Assembly (NCBI RefSeq): GCF_003435815.1
Contig: NZ_QTUV01000003.1
Location: 3,297 to 67,296, forward strand
DNA from: Dorea sp. AM10-31
Lineage (GTDB): Bacteria > Bacillota > Clostridia > Lachnospirales > Lachnospiraceae
Direction: 5' to 3'
Length of the DNA stretch: 64,000 bases
A program made the translations under genes and the position numbers. The notes beneath the pieces are model-generated. The model was given only the letters and a program-made list of their open reading frames with translations. It did not search any database and was not told where the DNA came from. Shown here in pieces: positions 1 through 8,595 of the stretch (the first letter of the stretch is position 1; every line of letters begins with the position of its first letter).

Positions 1-51
1 AGCATCTGCCTTACAAGCAGAGGGTCATAGGTTCGAGCCCTATTGGTCCCA
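1..51 (+). tRNA. tRNA-Val (TAC), 5'-truncated by the window edge
   Basis: Anticodon arm with the loop CTTACAA (anticodon TAC), variable loop, a T-arm with TTCGAGC, and an acceptor 3' strand ending in discriminator A at 51. The D-arm and acceptor 5' strand lie outside the window. No CCA is encoded. Confidence 0.93.
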
Positions 52-58
52 TAGATAT

Positions 59-140
59 GGATGGATTCCCGAGTGGCCAAAGGGGGCAGACTGTAAATCT
101 GTTGGCAACGCCTTCGAAGGTTCGAATCCTTCTCCATCCA
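59..140 (+). tRNA. tRNA-Tyr (GTA)
   Basis: The 7-bp acceptor stem pairs GGATGGA (59-65) with TCCATCC (133-139), discriminator A140. The anticodon loop CTGTAAA gives GTA. The long variable arm and 82-nt length fit a class II tyrosine tRNA. Confidence 0.96.
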
Positions 141-158
141 TTAGCCAACATGGCTTGT

Positions 159-231
159 GCCGATGTGGCTCAATTGGCAGAGCAGCTGATTTGTAATCAG
201 CAGGTTATCGGTTCGAGTCCGATCATCGGCT
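159..231 (+). tRNA. tRNA-Thr (TGT)
   Basis: The acceptor GCCGATG (159-165) pairs with CATCGGC (224-230), discriminator T231. The anticodon loop TTTGTAA gives TGT. Length 73 nt, CCA not encoded. Confidence 0.96.
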
Positions 232-262
232 TTATCATGAAAATGATAGAATTAAATATTAT

Positions 263-336
<74 letters not shown>

Positions 337-340
337 TTCT

Positions 341-413
<73 letters not shown>

Positions 414-438
414 TTTGTCTTAGTAAGACATTTGGTAC

Positions 439-511
439 GGGCGTGTAGCTCAGGTGGTAGAGCACTTGACTTTTAATCAAGTTGTCCGGGGTTCGAATCC
501 CCGCACGCTCA
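439..511 (+). tRNA. tRNA-Lys (TTT)
   Basis: The acceptor GGGCGTG (439-445) pairs with CACGCTC (504-510) with one G-T pair, discriminator A511. The anticodon loop CTTTTAA gives TTT. Last tRNA of the cluster. Confidence 0.96.
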
Positions 512-524
512 TAGGAATGAGAGA

Positions 525-557
525 GAAGTAGTATTAATTTAATACTGCTTCTTTTTT
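525..557 (+). terminator. intrinsic terminator of the tRNA cluster
   Basis: A stem of GAAGTAGTATT against AATACTGCTTC, with one G-T pair and a short loop, is followed by six T. It lies 14 bases after tRNA-Lys. Confidence 0.85.
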
Positions 558-609
558 ATATACGAAATCAAACAAGAGAAAGTCTGCATAATTGTTTATA
601 GAATTATTA

Positions 610-638
610 TTGACAAAAAGAAAAAATTTGTATATTCT
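610..638 (+). promoter_or_regulatory. sigma-A promoter of the riboswitch transcript
   Basis: TTGACA at 610-615 and TATTCT at 633-638, 17 bases apart. The predicted start lies just before the aptamer, so the aptamer sits at the 5' end of the transcript. Confidence 0.75.
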
Positions 639-651
639 AATAACACAATGA

Positions 652-735
652 TAAAAGGGAGTAACTGGCATCAATTAATGATGTTTACGACGTCGTCAGT
701 ACGATGAGCGATCATCCGTGTCGTAATGAAATGGT
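652..735 (+). promoter_or_regulatory. yybP-ykoY Mn2+ riboswitch aptamer
   Basis: The conserved 5' element AAAGGGAGTA (654-663), the paired internal helices, an ATGAGCG..CATCCG arm and the closing GGTGAGAC element (733-740) match the layout of the yybP-ykoY class, which senses Mn2+. The family commonly precedes Ca/Mn P-type ATPases and other Mn exporters, and the next gene is such an ATPase. The assignment is from memory of the consensus; a covariance search against RF00080 would settle it. Confidence 0.82.
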
Positions 736-779
736 GAGACTTTTATTGCATATTTTATATGCAATAAGGTCTCTTTTTT
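736..779 (+). terminator. riboswitch expression-platform terminator
   Basis: GAGACTTTTATTGCATAT (736-753) pairs with ATGCAATAAGGTCTC (759-773), with one mismatch, followed by six T. The 5' arm begins inside the conserved GTGAGAC of the aptamer, so ligand binding should compete with this stem. Inference: Mn2+ allows read-through into the ATPase gene. Confidence 0.82.
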
Positions 780-949
780 GTTATGGCGACGAGGAAAATG
801 CGCCATGCTTGCATGGCAGCATTTGACGACCGCTAATCAGCGAATAAAACTCGCAGAGCGTGTTTTATCGCTGTTATAGCGACAAGGAAATTTATGAAGA
901 AAAGCATTTAACATCATAAAAGAGTGAATACTAAAAGAGATATTATTGC
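780..949 (+). other. hairpin-rich 5' leader between riboswitch and ATPase gene
   Basis: About 170 bases without an ORF. A perfect GCCATGC-TT-GCATGGC hairpin lies at 802-817. A longer one at 840-871 has GCG and ATAAAAC paired with GTTTTAT and CGC, enclosing CGC-aga-GCG. A direct repeat of GTTAT-GCGAC-AGGAAA type occurs at 780-797 and 873-890. The function is not known; it resembles the short GC-rich palindromic repeats found elsewhere in the window. Confidence 0.5.
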
Positions 950-961
950 AGGAAAGGTAGA

Positions 962-3526
962 ATGAATATGTTGACAAATGAACAGGCAAAAGAAAATCAA
1001 AAAAAATATGGATGGAACGAATTGGCAGAGGGAAAGAAAAAAAGCTGTATTACATTATTTTTGGAGCAGTTTAAAGATTTTCTTGTAATTATATTGATCA
1101 TATCTGCAATAATATCCGGAATTCTGGGTGATGCAGAGAGTGCTGCAGTTATTTTCCTAGTTATTACAATGAATGCCATTTTAGGAACAGTACAGACATT
1201 AAAAGCGGAACAATCTTTAAAAAGTCTGAAACAATTGTCAGCACCGGAAGCGAAAGTAGTCAGAGACCATGCGGTGATACAGATCCCGGCAAAAGAAGTT
1301 ACGATAGGGGATGAAGTGCTTATTGAAGCGGGGGATTGTATTCCGGCAGATGGTAAATTGATAGAAACGGCAAGTTTAAAAGTAGATGAGAGTGCATTGA
1401 CGGGAGAAAGTCTGTCGGTGGAGAAGAATCTGGAAGAGGTTCCGGAAAATGCAGCAATCGGGGATCGGACGAATCAGGTATTTTCAGGAAGCTTTGTGAC
1501 GTATGGTCACGGACGCTATGAAGTGACAGCAATTGGAATGAATACAGAGATGGGAAAGATTGCTTACCTGTTGAAGAATACTTCTGAAAAAATGACACCA
1601 TTACAGAAGAATCTGGATGATTTCGGAAAGAAATTATCCATAATGATTTTAATATTATGTGGAATATTATTCATCTTAAGCATTTTACGTGGGGATAACA
1701 TTTTAAATGCATTCCTTTTTGCTGTAGCATTGGCGGTTGCAGCAATCCCAGAAGCTTTAAGTTCTATCGTGACAATTGTTCTTTCATTTGGTACACAGAA
1801 AATGGCAAAAGAACATGCAATTATAAGAAAATTACAGGCAGTAGAAGGACTTGGAAGTGTTTCTGTAATCTGTTCTGATAAGACCGGAACCTTAACACAA
1901 AACAAAATGACAGTAGAAGACTATTATATTTATCCAAAGCGAATCTCCGTGTCTGAGCTAAATTTTGAAAATGATTCGGAAAAGGAATTGTTGATTTCCA
2001 GCATTTTGTGTAATGATGGAATGATCACAGATGGAGAGCAGATTGGAGATCCTACGGAAACGGCATTACTCGCAGTTCTGCAGGAAAAAAAGTATATAGA
2101 ATATTCGTTTTCTGATGTCAGAGAAGCCTGTCCGAGATTATCGGAGATACCATTTGACAGTGATCGGAAAATGATGTCAACGGAAAACAAATGTGATGGA
2201 AGATATGTAATTTATGTAAAGGGTGCAGTAGATGTTCTTTTAAAGAGAATTACACATATCCGAAAATATGGAAGTGAAAAGCCGGAATTGATCAATGAGG
2301 AAGACAGATTATATATTGAAAAACAGAATCTTGAATTTTCACGAGAAGGGCTTCGTGTGCTGGCATTTGCGTACAAAGAATTAGATGCAGAGAAAGAACT
2401 TACTTTAGAAGATGAAAATAATCTGGTATTTTCAGGATTGATTGCAATGATGGATCCGCCACGGCAGGAGTCAAAACAGGCGGTCAAGGAGTGCATTAAA
2501 GCGGGAATCCGCCCGGTCATGATTACTGGTGATCATAAAGTGACGGCGGCTGCGATAGCAAAAAGAATTGGTATTATTAAAAATGAATCGGAGGCATGCG
2601 AAGGGGCAGTTATTGAAGAAATGTCAGATGAAGAACTGAGGACATTTGTAGAAGGAATTTCAGTATATGCACGTGTTTCGCCGGAACATAAGATCCGGAT
2701 CGTGCGTGCATGGCAGGAACGTGGAAATATTGTTGCAATGACCGGTGACGGTGTGAATGATGCACCTGCATTGAAGCAGGCTGATGTCGGAGTTGCAATG
2801 GGAATTACGGGAAGTGAAGTATCTAAAGATGCTGCCGCAATGGTGCTTACAGATGACAATTTCGCAACGATTATAAAGGCAGTGGAAAATGGAAGAAATC
2901 TTTATCAGAATATAAAAAATGCCATTCAGTTTTTGCTTTCAGGAAATTTAGCAGCAATTCTTTCGGTATTATATGCATCTGTTGTTAATTTACCAGTTCC
3001 ATTTGCACCGGTTCATTTACTTTTTATCAATCTGCTTACGGACAGCCTTCCGGCAATTGCACTGGGGTTGGAGCCGCACACAAAAGCGGTGATGGAAGAA
3101 AAACCAAGACCAATGAAGGAGTCAATTTTGAATAGAAGATTTCTCACAGATATAAGTGTAGAAGGTCTGGTTATTGGAATTATGACGATGACGGGATATT
3201 TTATTGGCTATAGTGAGAACGGCGCTCTGCTTGGAAGCACAATGGCATTTGGAATCTTGTGTACCAGCCGTCTGATACATGGATTTAATTGTAAATCCAG
3301 AAAACCAATTTTATTTACAAAGCAATTTTTTAATAATCCATATCTGATCGGAGCATTTGGAATGGGATTGCTATTGATCACAGGAGTATTAATGATCCCT
3401 GGATTACATGGGATTTTCCAGGTGGCAGCATTAGACTGGCAGCATTTATTGATAGTATACGGTCTGGCATTGCTTAATTTACCGGTTATACAGGGACTAA
3501 AATTAATTCGTGTGGGACGAGTTTAA
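962..3526 (+). CDS. P-type cation-transporting ATPase (Ca2+/Mn2+ type, PacL/YoaB-like)
   Basis: Membrane pump that uses ATP to export divalent cations. At 854 residues it is near the usual P2A length. In order: N-terminal cation-ATPase domain, actuator domain with TGES (147-150), an M4 segment with IPEAL, the phosphorylation site DKTGTLT (D306), the nucleotide domain, the hinge TGDGVND (594-600), and C-terminal membrane helices. The cation could be Ca2+ from sequence alone, but the Mn2+ riboswitch upstream argues for Mn2+ export, as known for riboswitch-controlled relatives in lactic acid bacteria. A start at 968 (second ATG) is possible; AGGAAAGG precedes 962. Confidence 0.93.
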   Translation: MNMLTNEQAKENQKKYGWNELAEGKKKSCITLFLEQFKDFLVIILIISAIISGILGDAESAAVIFLVITMNAILGTVQTLKAEQSLKSLKQLSAPEAKVVRDHAVIQIPAKEVTIGDEVLIEAGDCIPADGKLIETASLKVDESALTGESLSVEKNLEEVPENAAIGDRTNQVFSGSFVTYGHGRYEVTAIGMNTEMGKIAYLLKNTSEKMTPLQKNLDDFGKKLSIMILILCGILFILSILRGDNILNAFLFAVALAVAAIPEALSSIVTIVLSFGTQKMAKEHAIIRKLQAVEGLGSVSVICSDKTGTLTQNKMTVEDYYIYPKRISVSELNFENDSEKELLISSILCNDGMITDGEQIGDPTETALLAVLQEKKYIEYSFSDVREACPRLSEIPFDSDRKMMSTENKCDGRYVIYVKGAVDVLLKRITHIRKYGSEKPELINEEDRLYIEKQNLEFSREGLRVLAFAYKELDAEKELTLEDENNLVFSGLIAMMDPPRQESKQAVKECIKAGIRPVMITGDHKVTAAAIAKRIGIIKNESEACEGAVIEEMSDEELRTFVEGISVYARVSPEHKIRIVRAWQERGNIVAMTGDGVNDAPALKQADVGVAMGITGSEVSKDAAAMVLTDDNFATIIKAVENGRNLYQNIKNAIQFLLSGNLAAILSVLYASVVNLPVPFAPVHLLFINLLTDSLPAIALGLEPHTKAVMEEKPRPMKESILNRRFLTDISVEGLVIGIMTMTGYFIGYSENGALLGSTMAFGILCTSRLIHGFNCKSRKPILFTKQFFNNPYLIGAFGMGLLLITGVLMIPGLHGIFQVAALDWQHLLIVYGLALLNLPVIQGLKLIRVGRV

Positions 3527-3663
3527 TTTTCATATCACTGTTAGCTGCTTTATCAATCGGAGAAAGGTGTCGGTGGCAGATTGTGTTTGTATAAAAGAAA
3601 TTATGGAATGAAGGAAAATTTTAGGAGCGTATAAGTAAAGAACATAAGGAGTAAAGAAATTAT

Positions 3664-4824
3664 ATGGAATTAAACCGGGAGAATATGAAAAAAATACGAG
3701 AATTAATTTTGTTTACAGCAATTGTAATTGTCTGCTTGTGGAAATTTAATATGGTATTGCAAGTGCTATTGAAAGGATTAAATATATTCATTCCTTTTCT
3801 TTTAGGCGGAGCAATTGCATTTGTGTTAAATGTCCCGATGAATTTTGTGGAAAGACATTTATTTTCAGAGGATAAAAGAAAAGGAAAACGCTACATGCAA
3901 AAGGCAGCACGACCGTGTAGTATGATTCTTGTATTGATCTTTGTATTTGGAGTTGTAGCTGCGGTGATGTTTGTTTTAGTTCCACAACTGGGAAATACTT
4001 TTTCAAATCTAGGGAAAAATGTTCAGATATTTCTTCCACATGTACAGGCATGGGCAAAACAAGTTTTCCACAATAATAAGGAAATTATGAACATTGTGAA
4101 TAATATTGAATTTGACTGGGATAAGATTATGAATGCCGGAATCGGTTTCTTTAAAAATGGTGCCGGAAGTGTGCTGGATTCCACGATAACAGCGGCAAAA
4201 AGTATCGTGAGTGGAGTCACAACATTTTTTATCGCATTTGTATTTGCTATCTATATCCTTTTGCAAAAAGAGAAGCTGGAAATCCAGGCTAAAAAAGTAT
4301 TATTTGCTTTTGTACGAAAAGGACGTGCAGAGGCAATAATTGAAGTATGTTCTCTGACATATAAGACATTTTCCAGTTTTCTGACAGGACAATGTCTGGA
4401 GGCGGTGATTTTAGGTTCTATGTTTGTTGTTGCAATGACAATTTTCCGTCTGCCTTATGCATTGTTGATAGGAATTGTGATAGCATTTACTGCACTGATT
4501 CCGATATTTGGAGCATTTGTTGGGTGTGGAATAGGAGTTTTACTTATTTTTATGGTAAATCCGGCAAAAGCAGCTATTTTTATCGTACTGTTTCTTGTAT
4601 TGCAGCAGATAGAAGGAAATCTTATTTATCCACATGTTGTTGGAAATTCAGTGGGGCTTCCGTCTATCTGGGTACTTGCGGCGGTTAGTGTCGGGGGAAG
4701 TCTGATGGGAATTACAGGAATGTTGATATTTATTCCGATTGTATCTGTGCTATATGCATTGTTTCGGGAAGTTGTATATTTAAAATTGAAGAAAAATAAG
4801 ATTGATCCGGGGAAGATCCGCTAG
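3664..4824 (+). CDS. AI-2E family transporter (YdbI/PerM-like permease)
   Basis: 386-residue integral membrane protein with about eight hydrophobic segments in the AI-2E transporter arrangement: an N-terminal pair of helices, a soluble stretch around residues 110-170, then a long C-terminal membrane block containing GIVIAFTALIPIFGAFVG and an LQQIEGNLIYPHVVG motif characteristic of the family. Substrates vary within the family (autoinducer export, Na+/H+ antiport, unknown), so no substrate is claimed. AAGGAG lies 12 bases before the ATG; a start at 3688 is an alternative. It probably shares the upstream transcript with the ATPase. Confidence 0.9.
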   Translation: MELNRENMKKIRELILFTAIVIVCLWKFNMVLQVLLKGLNIFIPFLLGGAIAFVLNVPMNFVERHLFSEDKRKGKRYMQKAARPCSMILVLIFVFGVVAAVMFVLVPQLGNTFSNLGKNVQIFLPHVQAWAKQVFHNNKEIMNIVNNIEFDWDKIMNAGIGFFKNGAGSVLDSTITAAKSIVSGVTTFFIAFVFAIYILLQKEKLEIQAKKVLFAFVRKGRAEAIIEVCSLTYKTFSSFLTGQCLEAVILGSMFVVAMTIFRLPYALLIGIVIAFTALIPIFGAFVGCGIGVLLIFMVNPAKAAIFIVLFLVLQQIEGNLIYPHVVGNSVGLPSIWVLAAVSVGGSLMGITGMLIFIPIVSVLYALFREVVYLKLKKNKIDPGKIR

Positions 4825-4907
4825 CAGGAAAAAGATTGTCTGAGACATTGGTTTTGCAGAAATAATGCGATATAATATACTCCAAAGTAGTAATTTGGGA
4901 GGTATTT

Positions 4908-6896
4908 ATGAAGAAGAGAGTAATTACAGTGCTTTTGTCAGGAATGATCGCCATGGCATGTACGATTGGCATGAATCCGGTAGAAAGTCAGGCGCAGGAG
5001 AAAGTTCATACAGAGAATCAGATTGCAGTACAGGATGCAGAAGAGACGGATGACAGTGTCATTACTGTAAGTGCAAAGAATGGATCTGATATAGCAAGGG
5101 AATTAGATAATGCTTTAAAAGAGGCAAGAGATACAGCTACAGACAGCAATCCGGTTACAGTAAAGGTGGTGGCAGGAAGCTATAAGCTGGGCTCCACGTT
5201 ACATATTTACAGCAATACGACACTGGATCTGACGGAAGGCGTAACATTTACTTATTCAAGAACATCCAGTAATATGATAGAGACAGGAACAAATGGTACT
5301 TATAAAGGACATTCAGATTTTAATGCAAGTTTAGCTTGTAAAGGATATAGCGGATTCCGAAATATTTCTATTATAGGTGGAAAATGGTACGGAAATAGCA
5401 ATTGTGATTCTTCTTTGATTCGTCTTTTTCATGCAAAGAATATTAAACTGGAAAATGTAACAGTATCAGGTGGAGGATGTGCACATCAGGTAGAACTTGC
5501 TGCAATTGATGGACTGAAAGTTAATAAATGTACGTTCAAAGATCTGGCAAGGAGAAAAAGCAGTGGCAATTTAAAACAGGAAGCTTTGCAGTTTGATATT
5601 CCATGTGATACATCTATTTATAAAAGTACATATTTGGATGGAACAACAATGAAAAATGTGGAAGTTACGAATTGTTTGTTCCAGAATGTACCACGTGGAG
5701 TAGGTACTCATACTCTTCTTAATGGCGCTTATCATGAAAATATTAAGATTACGGGAAATATTTTTAAAAATATACAGGAAGAAGCAATCATTGCATTAAC
5801 ATATTATAACTGTGAGATAAAAAATAATGTCATTGAAAATTGTGGCGGTGGTGTGTTAATTCAATATTTCAAACCACTTTCCAGTTCGGTAATGTCTACA
5901 ATCTTTGATGGAAAGAAAGTTTACAAAGGACAGGTTCGCCATAATGCTAAAATGGTCGTTGAAAACAACCGTATGACGATCAAGTATACGAAATACAGTG
6001 ATGAAGTATGCGGAGTTAAAGTTTACGGCAGAAAAGTTAGTACTACAGAAAAAGATAAGAAAAATAAAACAATCCCGAAAAAAGATTATTATATTAGTGG
6101 AGTAAAAGTAAGAAATAATGTAATTACTACAGCCGGACATGGTGTCCATATGATGGATGTACAGGATAGTGAGGCAACAGGTAATAAAATTACAGGAAAA
6201 AATTATTATGCTAAAGATCCAAGAAGGAAGAAATATGATGGCGTATTTGTAGATTTAGGATCAAAAAGAATTACTACAAATTCTAATATAATAAAAAATA
6301 TGGCTCGAAGCGGTGTGTTTACACAGAATTACAGTACATCAATGATTATTACAAATAATCAGATTTCCGGCTGTAAACAGCATGGTGTACAAATGTTTAA
6401 TAAGAGTACCTGCGGAAAGCTTTCCAGAAATGTGATCAGTAATATAAAAGAGCATGCAGTACATATTACAAAATCAACAGCCAATATTAGTGGAAATACA
6501 ATCTCCGGAGTACCATATGGAGTATTTGTATCTTCTGATGCAAAAGGAAAGATTTATCAGAACACATATAAGAGTGGTGTAAAGAAAAAGGTTTATGTTG
6601 GTGGTAAGACGTCTGGAATAACACCAAAAGCGCCAAAGATAACAAAGAAATCCGGAAGTAAGACTTCTATGACTGTGAAATGGAAAAAAGTATCCGGTGC
6701 AGGAGGATATGAAGTGCAGTACAGCACGGATCCGAAACTTGTTTCGGGTGTGAAAAGTGTATCCTTATCTGCCAAGAAGACATCTGCTTCTATGAAAAAG
6801 CCGGCAGCAGGAAAGACATATTATGTGAAGGTGCTGTCTTATAAGAAAGTGAAGGGAATGCAGATGTATAGTTCTGCGAAAGCGATGAAATTGTAA
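4908..6896 (+). CDS. secreted right-handed beta-helix protein with C-terminal Fn3-like domain
   Basis: 662 residues. It starts with a Sec signal peptide (MKKR, hydrophobic core, likely cleavage after SQA near residue 30). Residues 50-560 carry repeated short strands with N-rich turns (NNVI, NNQI, GNTI patterns) of parallel beta-helix proteins, the fold of polysaccharide lyases and pectate-type enzymes. Residues about 570-662 look like a fibronectin type III or Ig-like domain ending in a YYVKVLSYK strand. No catalytic residues can be assigned, so it could be an enzyme or a glycan-binding surface protein. GGGAGGT supports the start. No LPXTG anchor. Confidence 0.8.
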   Translation: MKKRVITVLLSGMIAMACTIGMNPVESQAQEKVHTENQIAVQDAEETDDSVITVSAKNGSDIARELDNALKEARDTATDSNPVTVKVVAGSYKLGSTLHIYSNTTLDLTEGVTFTYSRTSSNMIETGTNGTYKGHSDFNASLACKGYSGFRNISIIGGKWYGNSNCDSSLIRLFHAKNIKLENVTVSGGGCAHQVELAAIDGLKVNKCTFKDLARRKSSGNLKQEALQFDIPCDTSIYKSTYLDGTTMKNVEVTNCLFQNVPRGVGTHTLLNGAYHENIKITGNIFKNIQEEAIIALTYYNCEIKNNVIENCGGGVLIQYFKPLSSSVMSTIFDGKKVYKGQVRHNAKMVVENNRMTIKYTKYSDEVCGVKVYGRKVSTTEKDKKNKTIPKKDYYISGVKVRNNVITTAGHGVHMMDVQDSEATGNKITGKNYYAKDPRRKKYDGVFVDLGSKRITTNSNIIKNMARSGVFTQNYSTSMIITNNQISGCKQHGVQMFNKSTCGKLSRNVISNIKEHAVHITKSTANISGNTISGVPYGVFVSSDAKGKIYQNTYKSGVKKKVYVGGKTSGITPKAPKITKKSGSKTSMTVKWKKVSGAGGYEVQYSTDPKLVSGVKSVSLSAKKTSASMKKPAAGKTYYVKVLSYKKVKGMQMYSSAKAMKL

Positions 6897-6918
6897 AGCC
6901 ATTCGGAATGCGCTACGC

Positions 6919-7165
6919 CGAGCCAGCTCCAACGCGAAAAACGCGTCGTCGCTGTAGGGCTGTCGCCGTATAAAGCAGCGCTACACCGAGCCAGCTCCAA
7001 CGCGAAAAACGCGTCGTCGCTGTAGGGCTGTCGCCCAATAAGCCTAAAAATAAAGACGCTGGGAATTGGATGTAAGTACATCCTTTCCCGACGGCTGTCG
7101 CCCAATAAGCCAAAGCCGAGCCAGCTCCAACGCGAAAAACGCGTCGTCGCTGTAGGGCTGTCGCC
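6919..7165 (+). repeat. three copies of a 49-bp GC-rich palindromic repeat
   Basis: Copies lie at 6919-6967, 6987-7035 and 7117-7165 and are nearly identical. Each begins CGAGCCAGCTCC, contains the hairpin ACGCG-AAAAA-CGCGT and ends GGGCTGTCGCC. The stretch after copy 2 (7036-7090) is duplicated after copy 3 (7166-7220) and includes most of the terminator hairpin, so a roughly 130-bp unit has been tandemly duplicated. Conceptual minus-strand translation gives repeated GDSPTATTRFSRWSWLG, which I treat as non-coding. Confidence 0.85.
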
Positions 7166-7173
7166 CAATAAGC

Positions 7174-7236
7174 CTAAAAATAAAGACGCTGGGAATTGGA
7201 TGTAAACACATCCTTTCCCAGCGTCTTTATTTTTAT
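7174..7236. terminator. bidirectional terminator between beta-helix and rubrerythrin genes
   Basis: A long inverted repeat: AAAAATAAAGACGCTGGGA (7176-7194) against TCCCAGCGTCTTTATTTTT (7216-7234). A-rich and T-rich flanks on both sides make it usable in both directions. A broken duplicate of its left arm lies at 7046-7090. Confidence 0.85.
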
Positions 7237-7254
7237 CCTTACTCGGCTTGTAGC

Positions 7255-7797
7255 TTAGCCAAAGTATCTCTTAAGCAGTCCTTCGAATGCTTTTCCGTGA
7301 CGTGCTTCGTCTCTTGCCATCTCGTGTACTGTGTCGTGGATTGCATCCAGATTTGCAGCTTTTGCACGTTTTGCAAGGTCAAATTTACCAGCTGTTGCAC
7401 CGTTCTCAGCGTCTACTCTGAGCTCAAGGTTCTTCTTAGTGCTGTCTGTGATAACTTCTCCGAGGAGCTCAGCGAATTTAGCAGCATGTTCAGCCTCTTC
7501 GTAAGCAGCTTTTTCATAGTATAATCCAATCTCCGGGTATCCTTCTCTGTGAGCAACTCTTGCCATTGCCAGGTACATACCAACTTCTGAACATTCTCCT
7601 TCGAAGTTTGCTCTTAAATCAGCAAGGATGTCTTCGCTTACACCTTTAGCTACTCCTACTACATGTTCAGCAGCCCATTCTCTCTCACCTGTCTGCTCTT
7701 TGAACTTGTCAGCACCTACTCCACAGACTGGACATTTCTCCGGTGCAGCTTCTCCTTCGTAAACATAACCACATACTGTACAAACAAATTTTTTCAT
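7255..7797 (-). CDS. rubrerythrin with N-terminal rubredoxin domain (reverse rubrerythrin)
   Basis: 180 residues. A rubredoxin-like iron site comes first (CTVCGY near 6-11 and CPVCG near 22-26), followed by a ferritin-like four-helix di-iron domain with repeated E/ExxH motifs ([38 protein letters not shown]). This order is the reverse of classical rubrerythrin and is the Clostridia type that works as an NADH:rubredoxin-dependent peroxide and O2 reductase. The promoter carries a Per-box-like palindrome and perR lies just upstream, so peroxide-inducible expression is likely. Confidence 0.93.
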   Translation of the reverse strand: MKKFVCTVCGYVYEGEAAPEKCPVCGVGADKFKEQTGEREWAAEHVVGVAKGVSEDILADLRANFEGECSEVGMYLAMARVAHREGYPEIGLYYEKAAYEEAEHAAKFAELLGEVITDSTKKNLELRVDAENGATAGKFDLAKRAKAANLDAIHDTVHEMARDEARHGKAFEGLLKRYFG

Positions 7798-7850
7798 AAT
7801 GTTGATCTCCTTTTCTTATAATTAATTTTTATTGTGTTTTGCAATATCAA

Positions 7851-7902
7851 TATTAGTAATTATTACTGATATTAATCTACCATACTTATTGAAAAATGTC
7901 AA
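7851..7902 (-). promoter_or_regulatory. rubrerythrin promoter with Per-box-like operator
   Basis: Read on the minus strand: TTGACA (7897-7902), 17-base spacer, TAGATT (7874-7879), then the A/T palindrome with core AGTAATAATTACT around 7854-7866 at the expected transcription start. It resembles the Per box TTATAATNATTATAA and the matching site in front of perR. Confidence 0.72.
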
Positions 7903-7923
7903 TCATTAAATTAACTTTTTTCA

Positions 7924-8325
7924 TTAATTTTTGCCTTTTTTGAAGCATGCCGGACAAATACCAGAAAACAATGTTGTGTGAGATTCTATCAAGCCATCAA
8001 AGTTCTTACCTGCAGCTTCGTTCATCTCGTGGAAATACTTTACATCCATATCCAGATCAATGACTGCACCACAGGAAGTGCAGGTAAAATGATAATGTGG
8101 CTTCGTACATCCATCAAAACGATCTCCGCCATCCAGTGTAGTGATCTTGAGTGCTTCGCCCATGTCGGCTAAAAGATTCAGATTGCGATATACGGTACCA
8201 AGGCTGATGCGCGGAAATTCTTCTTTTACATGCTCATAAACAGTATCTGCAGTAGGATGTTCCGTTGTATGCATAAGATATTCTTTGATACACTCTCGCT
8301 GCCTGCTATATTTTAATGTAGCCAT
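7924..8325 (-). CDS. perR: Fur-family peroxide-responsive repressor PerR
   Basis: 133 residues from the ATG at 8325, supported by GAAAGGAG. Longer upstream reading is rejected because it is hydrophobic and runs through the promoter. An N-terminal winged helix (residues 1-80, with RISLGTVYRNLNLL as recognition helix region) is followed by the metal-binding half: HYHFTCTSCG, the acidic VIDLDMD and a C-terminal CPAC, giving the structural Zn site of two CxxC pairs. PerR fits better than Fur or Zur because of the Per-box sites at its own and the rubrerythrin promoter. It probably represses both; the iron-catalysed histidine oxidation mechanism is family knowledge. Confidence 0.87.
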   Translation of the reverse strand: MATLKYSRQRECIKEYLMHTTEHPTADTVYEHVKEEFPRISLGTVYRNLNLLADMGEALKITTLDGGDRFDGCTKPHYHFTCTSCGAVIDLDMDVKYFHEMNEAAGKNFDGLIESHTTLFSGICPACFKKGKN

Positions 8326-8345
8326 AAGCAATCTCCTTTCAATAA

Positions 8346-8394
8346 TAGTAATAATTATTATAATTAGTATAAGATAATGATACAAGATTGTCAA
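8346..8394 (-). promoter_or_regulatory. perR promoter with Per-box-like operator
   Basis: Minus strand: TTGACA (8389-8394), 17-base spacer, TATACT (8366-8371), followed at once by the palindrome TAATTATAATAATTATTA (about 8348-8365). The arrangement is the same as at the rubrerythrin promoter and suggests autorepression. Confidence 0.75.
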
Positions 8395-8499
8395 CAAGCA
8401 ATCTGAAAATGTAACAATTTGTAACAAAATACTACATGGAAATGTCGTAGTATATCAAATACTGTAGTGTGATAGAAGCTTAAAAAAGCGTAAATAAGG

Positions 8500-8527
8500 T
8501 TGACATGATTGCTTTTGATGATATAAT
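8500..8527 (+). promoter_or_regulatory. sigma-A promoter of the NlpC/P60 gene
   Basis: TTGACA at 8500-8505 and a perfect TATAAT at 8522-8527 with a 16-base spacer, about 60 bases before the start codon. Confidence 0.78.
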
Positions 8528-8595
8528 AATCACGTAACATATGTAACAATTCTGTAATATTTACAAAAGATAAGAAAACATAAAGGAGGGAGTTT

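Noticed and set aside
6839..7168. Minus-strand ORFs with repeated GDSPTATTRFSRWSWLG peptides
   Set aside because: They are translations of the 49-bp palindromic repeat, without a ribosome site or conserved domain.
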